Positions 42,322-53,044 of a stretch of DNA of 64,000 nt are shown here, one piece after another. The stretch is from NCBI RefSeq assembly GCF_001750105.1, contig NZ_CP014143.1, positions 2,037,001 through 2,101,000 of the forward strand, read 5' to 3'. Source of the DNA: Microbulbifer aggregans. GTDB taxonomy: Bacteria > Pseudomonadota > Gammaproteobacteria > Pseudomonadales > Cellvibrionaceae. Positions within the stretch are counted from its first letter, which is position 1. Each line of letters opens with the position of its first letter. The position numbers and the translations under genes were made by a program. The notes beneath the pieces are model-generated. The model was not told the origin of the DNA. It made no database searches and saw only the letters and a list, made by a program, of their open reading frames with translations.

Positions 42322-44919
42322 ATGAATACCTTCTCACTCAAGCCACTTTCTCTGGCTGTTGCGGCCGTATTGACGCTGCCTGTGTCGGCCCTGGCACAGG
42401 AATCCAGCACCCCGCAGGCCAGCGATGACCGCCGGATGGAAGAGGTGATTACCACCGGTACCCGCGTCGAGGGCCTGTCACCCACCGAGACGCTGTCCCC
42501 CGTCGACGTGCTGGGCGGCGAAAACCTGTCCGATCAGGCCAGTTTTGACCTGACCGAGTCCCTGGCCAAAATTGCGCCTTCTTTCAACACCCAGCGCTTC
42601 CCGATCGCCGACGGTACGGCTTTCATTCGTCCGGTGACCCTGCGCAACCTGTCTCCGGACCAGACCCTGGTGCTGGTCAATGGCACCCGCCGTCATCGCT
42701 CCGCGCTGGTAAACCTGCAGATTGCGCCGCTGGGCACCGTCAATCAGGGCGCCCAGGCGGTGGACTTTGCCGCGCTGCCCTCGGCCGCCATCGAGCGGGT
42801 TGAAGTACTGCGTGACGGCGCCTCCGCCCAGTATGGCTCTGACGCCATTGCCGGCGTGGTCAACGTGATCTTGAAAGATGACGCTGAGGGCGTGAGTGTC
42901 TCCGCCCAGACCGGTGAATACTTCGAGGGCGACGGCACCCGCACCAGCCTGGCGGCCAATGCCGGCTTTGCGCTGGGTGACCAGGGCTTCGTGAATACCA
43001 CCATCGAGCACTCTACGGCCGAGAAGACCTGGCGCGGCGCCGCCCGTCCGGATGCAGAATTCGTTGGCAGCGTGGTGGGTGTGGAGAATGTGCCGCTGGA
43101 CGGTCTCGGCCAGCGCTGGGGTGACCCGGACGTGGAAGCTCTGAAACTGTTCGTTAACACCGGCTATGAGCTGGACAACGGCGTCGAGCTTTACGGCAAT
43201 GTCGGCTACTCAGAGAACGAGACCATTTCCGACTTTTTCTACCGCGGCCCGGTACTGGATCCGCAGTACGAGTTCGGCGCCCGCGCGACCTTGCAGGCCG
43301 ATGGCGATGGCGACTTCATGCCGGATGCGGCGCCGCAGTCCCTGATCGACTCCATTACCGCCCAGGGCCTGAACCCGGCGGATTACCTGGTAGCTGATGC
43401 TACTAGTGCCAGTGGTTTCGTGCTGCGCAACCCGATCTACACCCAGTTCCCCGGCGGCTACAACCCGCAATTCGGTGCGGATATCAGTGACTTCTCCGCC
43501 GTCTTTGGCGCTCGCGGTGAACTGGCTTCCGGCATGAGCTGGGATCTTCGTGCGCGCTCTGCCGAAAACGAAGTGTCATACGTACTGAAAGACTCCATCA
43601 ACCCGAGCCTGGGTGCCCTGTCCCCGACTACCTTCAACCCGGGCACCCTGACCCAGGAGGAGACCAGTGTAAATGCGGACTTCGTACAGCCGGTTGAGCT
43701 TGCAGGCCTGGCATCGCCATTGAACGTCGCCTTTGGTGCGGAATGGCGTGATGAGACCTACAAGATCGGTGCCGGTGACGAGGCTTCCATTGCTGTAGGT
43801 CCGACCGCAGCTGTGTTCGGGGTAGGTTCCGATGGCTTCCAGGGCTTCCCCACCGATGCCGCCGGCAGCTTCAGCAGTGAGAGCATGGCTGCCTATGTGG
43901 ACCTGGAAACGGACGTTACAGACAAGCTGACGGTCGGTGCCGCCCTGCGCTTCGAGGACTACGATGCGTTCGGCTCCACCTCCGACTGGAAGCTCTCTGG
44001 CCGTTACGACTTCAACGAGCGCTTTGCCCTGCGTGCGACGGCCAATACCGGTTTCCGCGCCCCGACTCCGGGCCAGGTGAACACGCTGAATGTGACCACC
44101 ACCGCGGATGCCAGCGGTAACCTGATCCCGAACGGTACCTACCCGGTGGACAACCCCGTTGCCCTGGCGCTGGGTGCCAAGCCGCTGACACCGGAAGAGT
44201 CGACCAGCTTCACCCTGGGTGCGGTCATTAATCCCCTGGATAACACCAGCGTGACCCTGGACTACTACAGCATCAACATCGATGATCGCCTGGCGCTGCG
44301 CAACAACACCATCGGCGCCGGTGAAGTGGCACTGCTGGAAGGCGCTGGTGTGGCGAATGCCTCCCTGCTGCAAGGCAGCAATGCGAACTTCTTCGTCAAT
44401 GCTTACGATTCCGAAGTCAGCGGTATCGACATTGCTGTGACCAGCGATTTTGAATTAGCCGGCAACCTGCTGGTGGTGGACCTGCGCCACAATCACAACC
44501 AGCAGAAAGTGAGCAATGTAGCGCCGAGCACCATCAACGACTCGCGGGTGTACGATCTGGAGAACCAGGTGCCGAGCGACCGCACGACGCTGACCTTCAG
44601 CTATGACACCGGCAACCTGTTCAACAGTTACCTGCGCCTGAACCGCTACAGCGGCTGGGAGTCCACCTTCGGCCTGTTTGGCCCGGGGGATGCTTCCGAT
44701 GCCACCAGCTATGGCAGTGAGATCCTCGTAGATATCGAGGCGACGTTTACCCTTGCCGAAAACTACAAAGTTTCCGTCGGTGGCGAGAACATCTTCGATA
44801 CCCTGCCGGACGATGAGGCTGATCCCACCCTGCAGTTCCTGGGTGTACGCCAGTCCCTGACTTCTCCATTCGGGTTCAATGGTGGCTTCTGGTACCTGCG
44901 TGCCAGTGCCGAGTTCTGA
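42322..44919 (+). CDS. TonB-dependent outer-membrane receptor
   Basis: An 865-residue outer-membrane active transporter. The signal peptide is KPLSLAVAAVLTLPVSALAQ (cleavage near 27). RMEEVITTGTRVEG at about 39-52 is the TonB-box/plug start. The plug continues with LDLTESLAKIAPSFN-like sequence, FIRPVTLRNLSPDQTLVLVNG and VEVLRDGASAQYGSDAIAGV, all typical. The barrel occupies about 190-865 and ends WYLRASAEF with a terminal Phe. This subgroup (receptors with GTRRHRSALVN) often imports carbohydrates or unknown nutrients rather than ferric siderophores. No adjacent transport or catabolic genes identify the ligand. A strong terminator follows. Confidence 0.92.
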   Translation: MNTFSLKPLSLAVAAVLTLPVSALAQESSTPQASDDRRMEEVITTGTRVEGLSPTETLSPVDVLGGENLSDQASFDLTESLAKIAPSFNTQRFPIADGTAFIRPVTLRNLSPDQTLVLVNGTRRHRSALVNLQIAPLGTVNQGAQAVDFAALPSAAIERVEVLRDGASAQYGSDAIAGVVNVILKDDAEGVSVSAQTGEYFEGDGTRTSLAANAGFALGDQGFVNTTIEHSTAEKTWRGAARPDAEFVGSVVGVENVPLDGLGQRWGDPDVEALKLFVNTGYELDNGVELYGNVGYSENETISDFFYRGPVLDPQYEFGARATLQADGDGDFMPDAAPQSLIDSITAQGLNPADYLVADATSASGFVLRNPIYTQFPGGYNPQFGADISDFSAVFGARGELASGMSWDLRARSAENEVSYVLKDSINPSLGALSPTTFNPGTLTQEETSVNADFVQPVELAGLASPLNVAFGAEWRDETYKIGAGDEASIAVGPTAAVFGVGSDGFQGFPTDAAGSFSSESMAAYVDLETDVTDKLTVGAALRFEDYDAFGSTSDWKLSGRYDFNERFALRATANTGFRAPTPGQVNTLNVTTTADASGNLIPNGTYPVDNPVALALGAKPLTPEESTSFTLGAVINPLDNTSVTLDYYSINIDDRLALRNNTIGAGEVALLEGAGVANASLLQGSNANFFVNAYDSEVSGIDIAVTSDFELAGNLLVVDLRHNHNQQKVSNVAPSTINDSRVYDLENQVPSDRTTLTFSYDTGNLFNSYLRLNRYSGWESTFGLFGPGDASDATSYGSEILVDIEATFTLAENYKVSVGGENIFDTLPDDEADPTLQFLGVRQSLTSPFGFNGGFWYLRASAEF

Positions 44920-44938
44920 TAATAACTCCACTGTTCGC

Positions 44939-44969
44939 AAAAAAGCCGGCACTTGTTGCCGGCTTTTTT
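44939..44969 (+). terminator. Rho-independent terminator after TonB receptor
   Basis: GCCGGCA (44945-44951), loop CTTGT, TGCCGGC (44957-44963), then six T residues; flanking A residues extend the stem. Confidence 0.9.
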
Positions 44970-45071
44970 GTGCCGCAATGCCTTGTCATTGCCGCCGGAT
45001 GGAAAATGGGCGATCCTAACTGATCACGGCAGTTCCTTCACCGGTACAAAAATCTAACAGGGGTGGTGGCA

Positions 45072-46292
45072 ATGCAGAGTGTTACTTCGGGCGCGTATCC
45101 AGCGTCTGCTGTCGAGTCGCGGGAGGCTGGCCGGGCGCTTGCCGTAAAAGCCGGTCGCCTGGTATCGGTGGATTTTGCCCGTGGGATGGTGATGGTGCTG
45201 ATGGCACTCGACCACGTGCGGGATTTTACTTCCTCGGCCCGCTTCTCTCCCGAAGATCTCAACGATACTTCCCCGGCTTATTTCTTCACCCGCTGGATTA
45301 CCCACTTCTGTGCACCGTTGTTCGTATTACTCGCCGGGATGAGTGCCGGGTTCATGCGCGCGAGCCGCTCGCCTGCGGAGTTGAGCCTGTTTCTGTTCAC
45401 TCGCGGTCTCTGGCTCATTTTCATAGAGCAGACGGTGATGGCCTTTGGTTGGAGCTTTATTCAACCGCAGGGATATGCGCTGGTGTTGACCACGCTGTCG
45501 ATGATCGGCTTTTGCATGATCTCCATGGCCGCGTTCATTCATCTTCCCCGGTTGCCACTGTTACTGTTGGCGCTGGCCATGATCTTCGGCCACAACCTGT
45601 TGGATGGCCGGTTGCCAATGCCCACAGAAGGTTTTCCACCACTCTGGTACGCAATGCATGAGGATATTTTTACCCGCATCGCCGGAGTTCCTCTGATCGT
45701 TGTCTATCCGCTACTGCCCTGGCTCGCCGTCATGCCCCTCGGATATCTGCTGGCGGATTTATACAAAGCGCCTGGAGACAGGCGTCGCCGTATGCTTGTT
45801 GGTCTCGGTGTCGCGGCTCTCGTGTTATTTTTTGTATTGCGAGGATGGAACATCTACGGCGACCCGGTGCCTTGGGAAGCACAATCCGGTTTCGGCATGA
45901 CTCTGGTTGCGTTCTTCAATGTAGAAAAGTATCCGCCTTCACTTCTTTACTTGCTGATGACGCTTGGTGCGGGATTGCTTTTGCTCGCCTGGTCGGAACG
46001 GTTACGCGGACCGCTGGTGGAAGTGGTGAACACTTTCGGCCGTGTTCCTTTCGCCTATTACATACTGCATATCTACATTGCGCATATGCTGGCTCTGCTG
46101 ATTGCCCAGTGGCAGGGGTTTGGCTGGCAGGCGGCGGCTGGTGGCTGGTGGACATTGCCGGAGGGTTTCGGGTTGCCCCTGTGGACGGTTTACCTTCTCT
46201 GGCTTTCTGTTGTCGCCGTGTTGTATCCGTTCTGCCGCTGGCTGGCCGGAGTGAAGGCGCGGCGAAAAGACTGGTGGCTGAGTTATCTGTAA
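45072..46292 (+). CDS. DUF1624/HGSNAT-like acyltransferase membrane protein
   Basis: A 406-residue polytopic membrane protein of the heparan-alpha-glucosaminide N-acetyltransferase-like (DUF1624) family. The signature is RLVSVDFARGMVMVLMALDH near 29-48, with the invariant Asp/His pair, followed by TRWITHFCAPLFVLLAGMSA. Ten to eleven hydrophobic segments continue to YPFCRWLAGVKAR. Such proteins are thought to move acyl groups across the membrane to sugars, but bacterial substrates are mostly unknown. ATG 45072 with an upstream AGGGGTGG is preferred to GTG 45063. It is convergent with gcvP, sharing a bidirectional terminator. Confidence 0.85.
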   Translation: MQSVTSGAYPASAVESREAGRALAVKAGRLVSVDFARGMVMVLMALDHVRDFTSSARFSPEDLNDTSPAYFFTRWITHFCAPLFVLLAGMSAGFMRASRSPAELSLFLFTRGLWLIFIEQTVMAFGWSFIQPQGYALVLTTLSMIGFCMISMAAFIHLPRLPLLLLALAMIFGHNLLDGRLPMPTEGFPPLWYAMHEDIFTRIAGVPLIVVYPLLPWLAVMPLGYLLADLYKAPGDRRRRMLVGLGVAALVLFFVLRGWNIYGDPVPWEAQSGFGMTLVAFFNVEKYPPSLLYLLMTLGAGLLLLAWSERLRGPLVEVVNTFGRVPFAYYILHIYIAHMLALLIAQWQGFGWQAAAGGWWTLPEGFGLPLWTVYLLWLSVVAVLYPFCRWLAGVKARRKDWWLSYL

Positions 46293-46310
46293 GAAATTTT
46301 TTCGAAAATA

Positions 46311-46342
46311 AAAAAATGGCGAGCTCAAGGCTCGCCATTTTT
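46311..46342. terminator. Bidirectional terminator between DUF1624 gene and gcvP
   Basis: ATGGCGAGC (46316-46324) pairs with GCTCGCCAT (46330-46338) around TCAAG, with A6 before and T5 after. It therefore works for both convergent genes. Confidence 0.88.
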
Positions 46343-46358
46343 CGTTTCAGGACTGGAC

Positions 46359-49250
46359 TCAGTCCATATAGCTCTCTACCGGCGGGCAGGAGCAGATCAG
46401 GTTGCGGTCGCCGAACACATTGTCGATGCGGTTCGAAGCAGGCCAAACTTTGTGTGCCTTCAGCCAGGCCGCCGGGCGAGCCGCCACGTCGCGAGAGTAG
46501 TTGTGCGGCCACTGGTCGGCCATCACGTCCTCGAGGGTGTGCGGGGCGTTGTGCAGCGGGTTGTCGTCTGCGCTGTAGACACCGTTGGCCACATCTTCCA
46601 CTTCCTTGCGGATGATGGCCATCGCCTCGACGAAGCGATCCAGCTCTTCCTTGGATTCACTCTCGGTGGGCTCGATCATCAGGGTGCCCGCCACAGGGAA
46701 GGACATGGTGGGCGCGTGGAAGCCGAAGTCCATCAGGCGCTTGGCGATGTCTTCCTCGCTGATGCCGCTGGTCTCCTTGAGCGGACGCAGGTCTACCAGG
46801 CACTCGTGGGCGATGAAGCCGTTGGTGCCGGTGTAGAGCAGCGAGTAGTGCTCGGACAGACGCTTGGCCATGTAGTTGGCATTCAGGATCGCCATCTCGG
46901 TGGCCTGCTTCATACCGGTTTTGCCCATCATGCGGATGTACATCCAGCTGATCGGCAGAATGCTGGCAGAGCCCCAGGGCGCCGCGGAGATGGTGCCGTT
47001 GGCCGGATCGGTCTCCGGCACCTCTGTTACCGGATGGCCGGCCAGGTAGGGCTTCAGGTGCTCGCCAACGGCGATCGGGCCCATGCCCGGGCCGCCGCCA
47101 CCGTGGGGGATACAGAAGGTCTTGTGCAGGTTCAGGTGGGATACGTCGCCGCCGAACTTGCCCGGCGCGGCCACGCCGATCAGGGCGTTCATGTTGGCGC
47201 CGTCGATGTACACCTGGCCACCGGCCTGGTGGATCAGGTCGCAGATATCGCGGATGCCTTCCTCGAATACCCCGTGGGTGGACGGGTAGGTAACCATCAG
47301 CGCGGCGATGCGGTCGCCGTGCTCTTCCACCTTGGCTTTCAGGTCGGCCATGTCCACGTTGCCCTTGTCGTCACAGGCAACAACGACCACCTTCATGCTC
47401 ACCATCATGGCGGAAGCCGGGTTGGTACCGTGGGCGGAGGCGGGGATCAGGCAGATGTCGCGCTGGCCCTCGCCCTTGGCCTCGAGGTATTTCTTGATGG
47501 CAACCAGGCCGGCGTACTCACCCTGAGAGCCGGCATTGGGCTGCAGGCTCACGGCATCGTAACCGGTACAGGCGGCCAGCATCTGCTGCAGTTGCTTGAA
47601 CATCTCCGCGTAGCCTTCGGCCTGGTTGGCGGGCGCGAAGGGGTGCAGCTTGCCGAACTCCGGCCAGGTCACCGGGATCATTTCCGCGGTGGCGTTCAGC
47701 TTCATGGTGCAGGAACCCAGCGGAATCATGGAGTGGTTCAGGGCGATGTCCTTGGACTCCAGGGTCTTCAGATAACGCAGCATCTCCGTTTCGGAGTGGT
47801 AGGTGTTGAAGACCGGATGGGTCAGGAATTCGCTGCTGCGAACCAGGGACGCCGGCACACCCTGCGGGCCCTTGGCGGCAATTTCGCTGTCCATTGCGCG
47901 CAGGTCGAGGCCGTGGTCACCGTCGGTGAAGGCCTTGAGGATGTCGGAAACGTCGTCGAGGCTCGCGGTCTCGTGCAGGCTGATGCCCAGTTTGTCCTCA
48001 CCCACCTTACGCAGGTTGATTTCTGCATCCAGGGCGCGCTGGTAGATGGCGTCGCGCTGATCGCCGGCGACCACAGTGAGCGTGTCAAACCAGGTGTCGT
48101 GAGTCAGGTCGAAGCCCTGCTTCTTCAGGCCGGCTGCCAGGATATCGGCCAGGCGCTGGATACGGGCGCCGATGGTTTTGAGGCCCTGCGGACCGTGGTA
48201 AACGGCATAGAAGGCGCTCATCACTGCCAGCAAAACCTGGGAAGTGCAGATGTTGGAGTTGGCCTTCTCGCGACGGATGTGCTGCTCACGGGTCTGCATG
48301 GCCATGCGCAGGGCACGATTGCCTTTGCTGTCCACGGAGACACCGATAATGCGGCCGGGTGCGGCGCGCTTGTACGCCTCGCGGAACGCAAAGAAGCCGG
48401 CGTGCGGACCGCCGTAGCCCATGGGAATGCCAAAGCGCTGGTTGCAGCCGACAACGACATCGGCGCCCATCTCGCCCGGCGCCTTGAGGCTGACCAGGCT
48501 CATCAGATCGGCGGCGACGGTGACCAGGCCGTTGGCCTCGTGCACTTTTGCAATCAGGTCGGTGAGGTCGCGAACCACACCGGTTGAGCCCGGGTACTGG
48601 AACAGGGCGCCAAACAACTCGGCAGGAATGTCTTTTTCCACATCACCAACGACGACCTCGAAGCCGAAGTGTTCGGCGCGGGTTTTCACTACGGCAATGG
48701 TCTGAGGGTGGCAGTCTGCGTCGACGAAGAAGACGTTGGACTTGTTGCGCTTGGCCTGGCGCTTACACATGGCCATGGCTTCGGCAGCTGCGGTGCCCTC
48801 GTCCAGCATGGAGGCGTTGGCCAGCTCCATGCCGGTCAGGTCCATGATCATCTGCTGGAAGTTCAGCAGGCCTTCCAGGCGGCCCTGGGCGATCTCCGGT
48901 TGGTAAGGAGTGTAGGCGGTGTACCAGCCCGGGTTTTCCAGCACATTGCGCAGGATGACATTGGGCGTGACGGTGTCGTGGTAACCCATGCCGATAAAGG
49001 TGCGGTAGATCTTGTTGCGCTTGGCCAGGCCGCGCAGCTCTGCGAGCGCCTCTTCTTCATTGATGGCATCTTCCAGATCCAGCGCGTCGGTCTTGCGGAT
49101 GGATGCGGGTACGGTCTTCTCGATCAGTTCGTCGAGACTGGCTACGCCGAGGGCCTCCAGCATCTCTTTCACCTGGGCCTCATCCGGGCCGATATGGCGG
49201 TGAATAAATGCGTCGTGTTGCTCCAACTGCTGAAGAGATGGCTGGGTCAT
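46359..49250 (-). CDS. gcvP: Glycine dehydrogenase (decarboxylating), P protein
   Basis: A 963-residue PLP enzyme, the decarboxylating subunit of the glycine cleavage system, which releases CO2 from glycine and passes aminomethyl to GcvH. The two homologous halves are complete: [20 protein letters not shown] at the N-terminus, [21 protein letters not shown], and in the second half [27 protein letters not shown] and [20 protein letters not shown] with the PLP Lys. Standard length is about 950-960. It is encoded without gcvT or gcvH nearby; in many Gammaproteobacteria they are adjacent, so here the system is split. Confidence 0.97.
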   Translation of the reverse strand: MTQPSLQQLEQHDAFIHRHIGPDEAQVKEMLEALGVASLDELIEKTVPASIRKTDALDLEDAINEEEALAELRGLAKRNKIYRTFIGMGYHDTVTPNVILRNVLENPGWYTAYTPYQPEIAQGRLEGLLNFQQMIMDLTGMELANASMLDEGTAAAEAMAMCKRQAKRNKSNVFFVDADCHPQTIAVVKTRAEHFGFEVVVGDVEKDIPAELFGALFQYPGSTGVVRDLTDLIAKVHEANGLVTVAADLMSLVSLKAPGEMGADVVVGCNQRFGIPMGYGGPHAGFFAFREAYKRAAPGRIIGVSVDSKGNRALRMAMQTREQHIRREKANSNICTSQVLLAVMSAFYAVYHGPQGLKTIGARIQRLADILAAGLKKQGFDLTHDTWFDTLTVVAGDQRDAIYQRALDAEINLRKVGEDKLGISLHETASLDDVSDILKAFTDGDHGLDLRAMDSEIAAKGPQGVPASLVRSSEFLTHPVFNTYHSETEMLRYLKTLESKDIALNHSMIPLGSCTMKLNATAEMIPVTWPEFGKLHPFAPANQAEGYAEMFKQLQQMLAACTGYDAVSLQPNAGSQGEYAGLVAIKKYLEAKGEGQRDICLIPASAHGTNPASAMMVSMKVVVVACDDKGNVDMADLKAKVEEHGDRIAALMVTYPSTHGVFEEGIRDICDLIHQAGGQVYIDGANMNALIGVAAPGKFGGDVSHLNLHKTFCIPHGGGGPGMGPIAVGEHLKPYLAGHPVTEVPETDPANGTISAAPWGSASILPISWMYIRMMGKTGMKQATEMAILNANYMAKRLSEHYSLLYTGTNGFIAHECLVDLRPLKETSGISEEDIAKRLMDFGFHAPTMSFPVAGTLMIEPTESESKEELDRFVEAMAIIRKEVEDVANGVYSADDNPLHNAPHTLEDVMADQWPHNYSRDVAARPAAWLKAHKVWPASNRIDNVFGDRNLICSCPPVESYMD

Positions 49251-49797
49251 AAACGTCGTTCCTGTATCGCAGGGAATAGTCGCTGGAATTGTGCTCGGCG
49301 CCGGCGTGTGGCACCGGGTAAAAATAGCAGAGCGCCCCGGGGATCCCGCCGTCCGACTTGCCCGAAGCGGGGGCAGTGGGCGGATTCAGGAGGGCCTTGC
49401 AGCCGGATCCGGGAGCCGGGCCCGGCGCGTCATCGCACTGAATGCCATAAGGCTGGCGACCGTGGCGCCGGGTCGAGCCGCGCGCATCTTAGCAACCGCA
49501 AGCCCGCCGGGCAATCTGGGCGTAATTGGCGGTAAAACTGCTGGGATCGGGCAACTTCTGTGATAATCATCCTCAAAATGAGGAGATATCCAGATTTTAT
49601 GTCACAGGTTGGCGGCGCTAGCCACATGGCACGGCTTTTCACCCGACATGGGGTGCGAAAACTGCGCGTGGTTCCCCTGTGGACTATGGTGAAAGGTACC
49701 CGCGGCGTTTGAAGTTGGCTGTCTCCGCGGGAGGCCAGAGAAGGATAATTGGCAGTGCTGATGCGAATAGCCAGCAGGGATTGCGGGACTCTCCACC
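49251..49797. other. Divergent spacer between gcvP and DUF2007-like gene
   Basis: About 547 bp, GC-rich in the gcvP-proximal part. I looked for a glycine riboswitch on the gcvP strand and saw no convincing aptamer core. An inverted repeat CCTCA-AAA-TGAGG lies at 49571-49583 in an AT-rich patch and may be an operator or promoter element. No gene is supported. Confidence 0.4.
49571..49583. promoter_or_regulatory. Inverted repeat CCTCA-AAA-TGAGG
   Basis: Five-base arms around AAA in an AT-rich stretch between gcvP and the DUF2007-like gene. Possible operator; no regulator can be named. Confidence 0.25.
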
Positions 49798-50100
49798 ATG
49801 GCGCAAAGACTCTATATCGCCAGTGACCAGCTAATGGTCTTTCATCTCCAAAATGTTCTGGAACAGGCAGGTATTTCTGCCTTGATGCAGAAGGCGGCGG
49901 TTGATGTGCCTCAGGAAGAGGGCGCCCCTCTGGCCTGGTACTCCGAACTCTGGGTGTTGCAGGATGGGCAATTGGCTGCAGCGCACCGTTTACTGGAACA
50001 GTTTCTTGCCAGTGAAGTCCCCGACGAACCGGTGGGGCTGACATCACTGCACAAACGTCCCCCCTGTCCACCTTCGGCCTTCAGTGCCGAAATCGCCTGA
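49798..50100 (+). CDS. DUF2007-like small protein
   Basis: A 100-residue cytosolic protein resembling the DUF2007 (putative signal-transducing) family. AQRLYIASDQLMVFHLQNVL is the typical opening of a short beta-alpha-beta domain about inherited binding pockets, EQAGISALMQ follows, and ELWVLQDGQLAAAHRLLEQF closes the domain. The last 30 residues (PPCPPSAFSAEIA) are probably disordered. Its function is unknown. It stands alone between gcvP and a convergent SDR gene. Start ATG 49798 fits the family, although the upstream ribosome-binding site is weak. Confidence 0.7.
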   Translation: MAQRLYIASDQLMVFHLQNVLEQAGISALMQKAAVDVPQEEGAPLAWYSELWVLQDGQLAAAHRLLEQFLASEVPDEPVGLTSLHKRPPCPPSAFSAEIA

Positions 50101-50200
50101 CGCACCTCTTCAATCTCATTGCCCGTGCTCGCAATCGCGGGTACAGGGATCGAAGAAAGAAAGCCCTGCTCCCGAAAGGCCAACTCCTGAAGGCAGGTTC

Positions 50201-51082
50201 TTACAGAAAAGGCGCGATGGCGCGCCCCAGTTGCTGCTCCAGCGACTCTCTCCCCTGAATACCCAAACCGGTGAGCCGTGTCTTATCCAACTGGCAGTCC
50301 CGCGGACGCGGCTGGTCGAACTTGGGGGCTGGATCCGGGCTCAGGTGATTGGCGTCGAGTCCGGCAATGGCGGCGAGCTTGAGCGCCAGCTGGTAACGGG
50401 TGCAGGCTGTGTCCCCGCTCCAGTGGTAGATCCCCGAGAAGTTCTCCCCGTCGATCGCTCTGGCCAGGCACTGTGCAATTACCTCTGCCACTTCTTCCAC
50501 GCAAGTAGGAAAGCGGGTAGCCCAGTGGTCCAGGGCCTGGGGTGTCGCATCTCTGAGCGTTTCCAGCAGGGCGGTTACGCCCGATTCTCCAGGGTATTGC
50601 ACCGGGCCGAAGAGTAGCGGCAGCCTCAGCACCCAGTGGTTGCCGCCATTCAAAACCACGTGCTCGCCGGCCAGTTTGCTGCGGCCATAGAAGTTCAGAG
50701 GATTGGGGGTGGCATCTGTCCGATACGGTGGGGCACTGCCATCGAAAACGTAGTCGGTAGAGATGTAGGCCAGTTGAGCGCCGGCCTCCTCGCACAGCTT
50801 TGTCAGTGACCCGGTGGCATCGACATTGAGCTGCCAACTGGTCTCGGGGGCGGCGGCGCAGCGGTCCGGCCAGCGCTCCGCGGCACAGTGAATCACTGCG
50901 GTGGGCTTTAGGGTGTGGAGGGTTTGCCGCACCGCGTTTTCGTCAGTGAGGTCCATTGGCAACAAGCCGTTGCCAGCGCGGGAGTATGCTGTGCCGGTGA
51001 CGTGAAACTGTTTATCGGAGCGAAGGCGGGCAAGGACGCTGCGACCGAGGAGGCCGGAGGCGCCGGTGACGAGAACATTCAT
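50201..51082 (-). CDS. RmlD/MAT2B-like NAD(P)-dependent sugar reductase
   Basis: A 293-residue extended SDR protein of the RmlD-substrate-binding family. It shows MNVLVTGASGLLGRSVLARL, VIHCAAERWPDRC, YISTDYVFDGSAPPY and YGRSKLAGEHVVL with the Tyr-x3-Lys pair. The substrate half includes LRLPLLFGPVQYPGESG. The CAAERWPDRC segment resembles bacterial homologues of the eukaryotic methionine adenosyltransferase regulatory subunit (MAT2B) more than true RmlD. ATG 51082 is chosen over the longer frame as the Rossmann strand starts there. It is GC-rich and lies 92 nt downstream of argS on the same strand, so co-transcription is possible. The physiological substrate is unknown. Confidence 0.8.
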   Translation of the reverse strand: MNVLVTGASGLLGRSVLARLRSDKQFHVTGTAYSRAGNGLLPMDLTDENAVRQTLHTLKPTAVIHCAAERWPDRCAAAPETSWQLNVDATGSLTKLCEEAGAQLAYISTDYVFDGSAPPYRTDATPNPLNFYGRSKLAGEHVVLNGGNHWVLRLPLLFGPVQYPGESGVTALLETLRDATPQALDHWATRFPTCVEEVAEVIAQCLARAIDGENFSGIYHWSGDTACTRYQLALKLAAIAGLDANHLSPDPAPKFDQPRPRDCQLDKTRLTGLGIQGRESLEQQLGRAIAPFL

Positions 51083-51173
51083 GGGCGGGACTCCGGCATC
51101 GGGACTGGTGGCCTCAGTTGGGGGCAACCGGCGCAGCCGCGGAGGCTGCGCCGGCAGTAAAGACGATATGCCC

Positions 51174-52910
51174 TTACATTTTCTCCATTACTTCAATGCC
51201 GAGCAGATCCAGGCCCGTGGCCAGGGTGCGGGCCACCAGGTCACACAGGCGCAGACGGCTCTGTTTGTCTTCCTCGCTCACGCCCTCCTTCAGTACCGGG
51301 CAGGCCTCGTAGAAGGCCATGTACGCACTGGCGAGGTCGTAGAGGTAGGAGCACAGGATATGCGGATAAGTATCGCGCGCCACCTGCTGCAGTACCTCGC
51401 CAAACTGGCACAGCTTGATGGCGAGGGCGCGTTCTTCCGGGGTCTTCAGCGTAATGGCACCGGTCAGCTCGGCCGGTTCCACCCCCGCACGGCGGAAGAT
51501 GCTGCGCACGCGCGTGTAGGCATACTGCAGGTAGGGGGCGGTGTTGCCTTCGAAGCTGAGCATCGCGTCCCAGTTGAAGACGTAGTCGTTGGTGCGGGTT
51601 CTGCTGAGGTCGGCGTACTTCACCGCGCCGATACCCACTTTGTGGCCGATCTCGGCGCAGGCTTCTGCACCCAGCTCAGGATTCTTTTCCGCGACCAGCT
51701 TCTGGGCGCGCTCGATGGCTTCGTCCAGCAGGGCTGCCAGTTTGACGGTGCCGCCGGTGCGGGTTTTGAACGGCTTGCCGTCCTCGCCCATCATGGTGCC
51801 GAAGGCACAGTGCTCGAGGGATACGGAATCCGGCAGGAAGCCCGCCTTGCGCGCGGCAGTGAAAGCCTGCTGCAGGTGCAGGGACTGGCGTGCATCCACC
51901 ACAATCAGGATGCGGTCCGCATGTAACTTGTTGGCGCGGTAGCGGATACCCGCGAGGTCGGTGGTGGAGTAGAGGTAACCACCGCCCTTTTTCTGGATGA
52001 TCATCGGGCTGGGGTTGCCTTCCTTATCGGCCATTTCCTCAAGGAAAACCACCACAGCACCCTGATCGCGCACGGCGATGCCCTTGTCCAGCAGTTCTTC
52101 CACCAGCACGGGCAGGTCGTCGTTGTAGCGACTTTCGCCATAGACATCGCTGCGCTTCAGGGTGACGTTGAGCTTGTCGTAGATCTCCTCACTGTGGCTG
52201 ATGGAGATGTCGATGAACTGCTGCCATAGCTTCAGGCACTCGGGATCGCCGCTTTGCAGCTTCACTACGTATTCGCGGGCGCGGTCGTCGAAGCCTTCCT
52301 CTTCATCGAAACGGATCTTGGCCTCGCGGTAGAACACTTCCAGGTCGGCCAGGGCCACCTCTGCGTCGTTGTTTTCCAGCTTGTCGGACAGGTGCGCCAG
52401 CAGCATACCGAACTGGGTGCCCCAGTCGCCCATATGGTTCTGGCGGATCACCTTGTGGCCCTGGAACTCCAACAGGCGCGCCAGGGCGTCGCCGATGATG
52501 GTGGAGCGCAGGTGGCCGACGTGCATCTCCTTGGCCAGGTTGGGGCTGGAGTAGTCGATCACCACGGTTTGCGGCTCGCCCTCAGGGGCGATATTCAGGC
52601 GGGAGTCTCGCTCGGCAGTCTCGAGCCGATCTGCCAGCCACTGCTCGCTCAGGTGCAGGTTGATGAAGCCGGGGCCGGCGATCTCTGCCTTCTCGATCAT
52701 GTCGCCCTTGTCCAGCTGCTCGACAATCTTGGCCGCCAGCTCCCGCGGGTTGGTACCCATGCGCTTGGCTGCGGCCATGGCACCGTTGGCCTGATAATCG
52801 CCGAAGCCTGCTTTCTTGGATGGAGCGATTACGGGGCCGCACTGTTCGGGGATTCCGGCGGCGGTCATGGCGGCCTGGACTTTGTCAGAGAGGAGCTGGC
52901 GAATATTCAT
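51174..52910 (-). CDS. argS: Arginyl-tRNA synthetase
   Basis: A 578-residue class I aminoacyl-tRNA synthetase charging tRNA-Arg. It starts [20 protein letters not shown], with the Add1 domain through about residue 110. The HIGH-like signature is [20 protein letters not shown] near 125-144. Later motifs include [33 protein letters not shown] and [18 protein letters not shown]; the DALR anticodon-binding domain is at the end. ATG 52910 matches the family start; the frame continues upstream through sbcB-antisense sequence without support. It is divergent from sbcB with a 134-bp gap. Confidence 0.96.
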   Translation of the reverse strand: MNIRQLLSDKVQAAMTAAGIPEQCGPVIAPSKKAGFGDYQANGAMAAAKRMGTNPRELAAKIVEQLDKGDMIEKAEIAGPGFINLHLSEQWLADRLETAERDSRLNIAPEGEPQTVVIDYSSPNLAKEMHVGHLRSTIIGDALARLLEFQGHKVIRQNHMGDWGTQFGMLLAHLSDKLENNDAEVALADLEVFYREAKIRFDEEEGFDDRAREYVVKLQSGDPECLKLWQQFIDISISHSEEIYDKLNVTLKRSDVYGESRYNDDLPVLVEELLDKGIAVRDQGAVVVFLEEMADKEGNPSPMIIQKKGGGYLYSTTDLAGIRYRANKLHADRILIVVDARQSLHLQQAFTAARKAGFLPDSVSLEHCAFGTMMGEDGKPFKTRTGGTVKLAALLDEAIERAQKLVAEKNPELGAEACAEIGHKVGIGAVKYADLSRTRTNDYVFNWDAMLSFEGNTAPYLQYAYTRVRSIFRRAGVEPAELTGAITLKTPEERALAIKLCQFGEVLQQVARDTYPHILCSYLYDLASAYMAFYEACPVLKEGVSEEDKQSRLRLCDLVARTLATGLDLLGIEVMEKM

Positions 52911-53044
52911 AGGGGGCTGCTGCATTAACTCGTGGAAACGCGGAATTTTAATGGGCCGCGGGGGCTTTGCAACCGGCGCAGTGCCGGCGTCATCGGGGTA
53001 CAGGGGGCTCAATGGTATGATGCTGGCAAATATAAGGGGGACCT

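Noticed and set aside
46452..48587. 711-codon + strand ORF across gcvP
   Set aside because: Antisense to gcvP; the His/Val/Gly-rich composition is typical of a shadow frame and no family motif is seen.
49251..49570. Glycine riboswitch upstream of gcvP
   Set aside because: I looked for the tandem aptamer conserved cores on the minus strand and did not find them; a covariance-model search would settle it.
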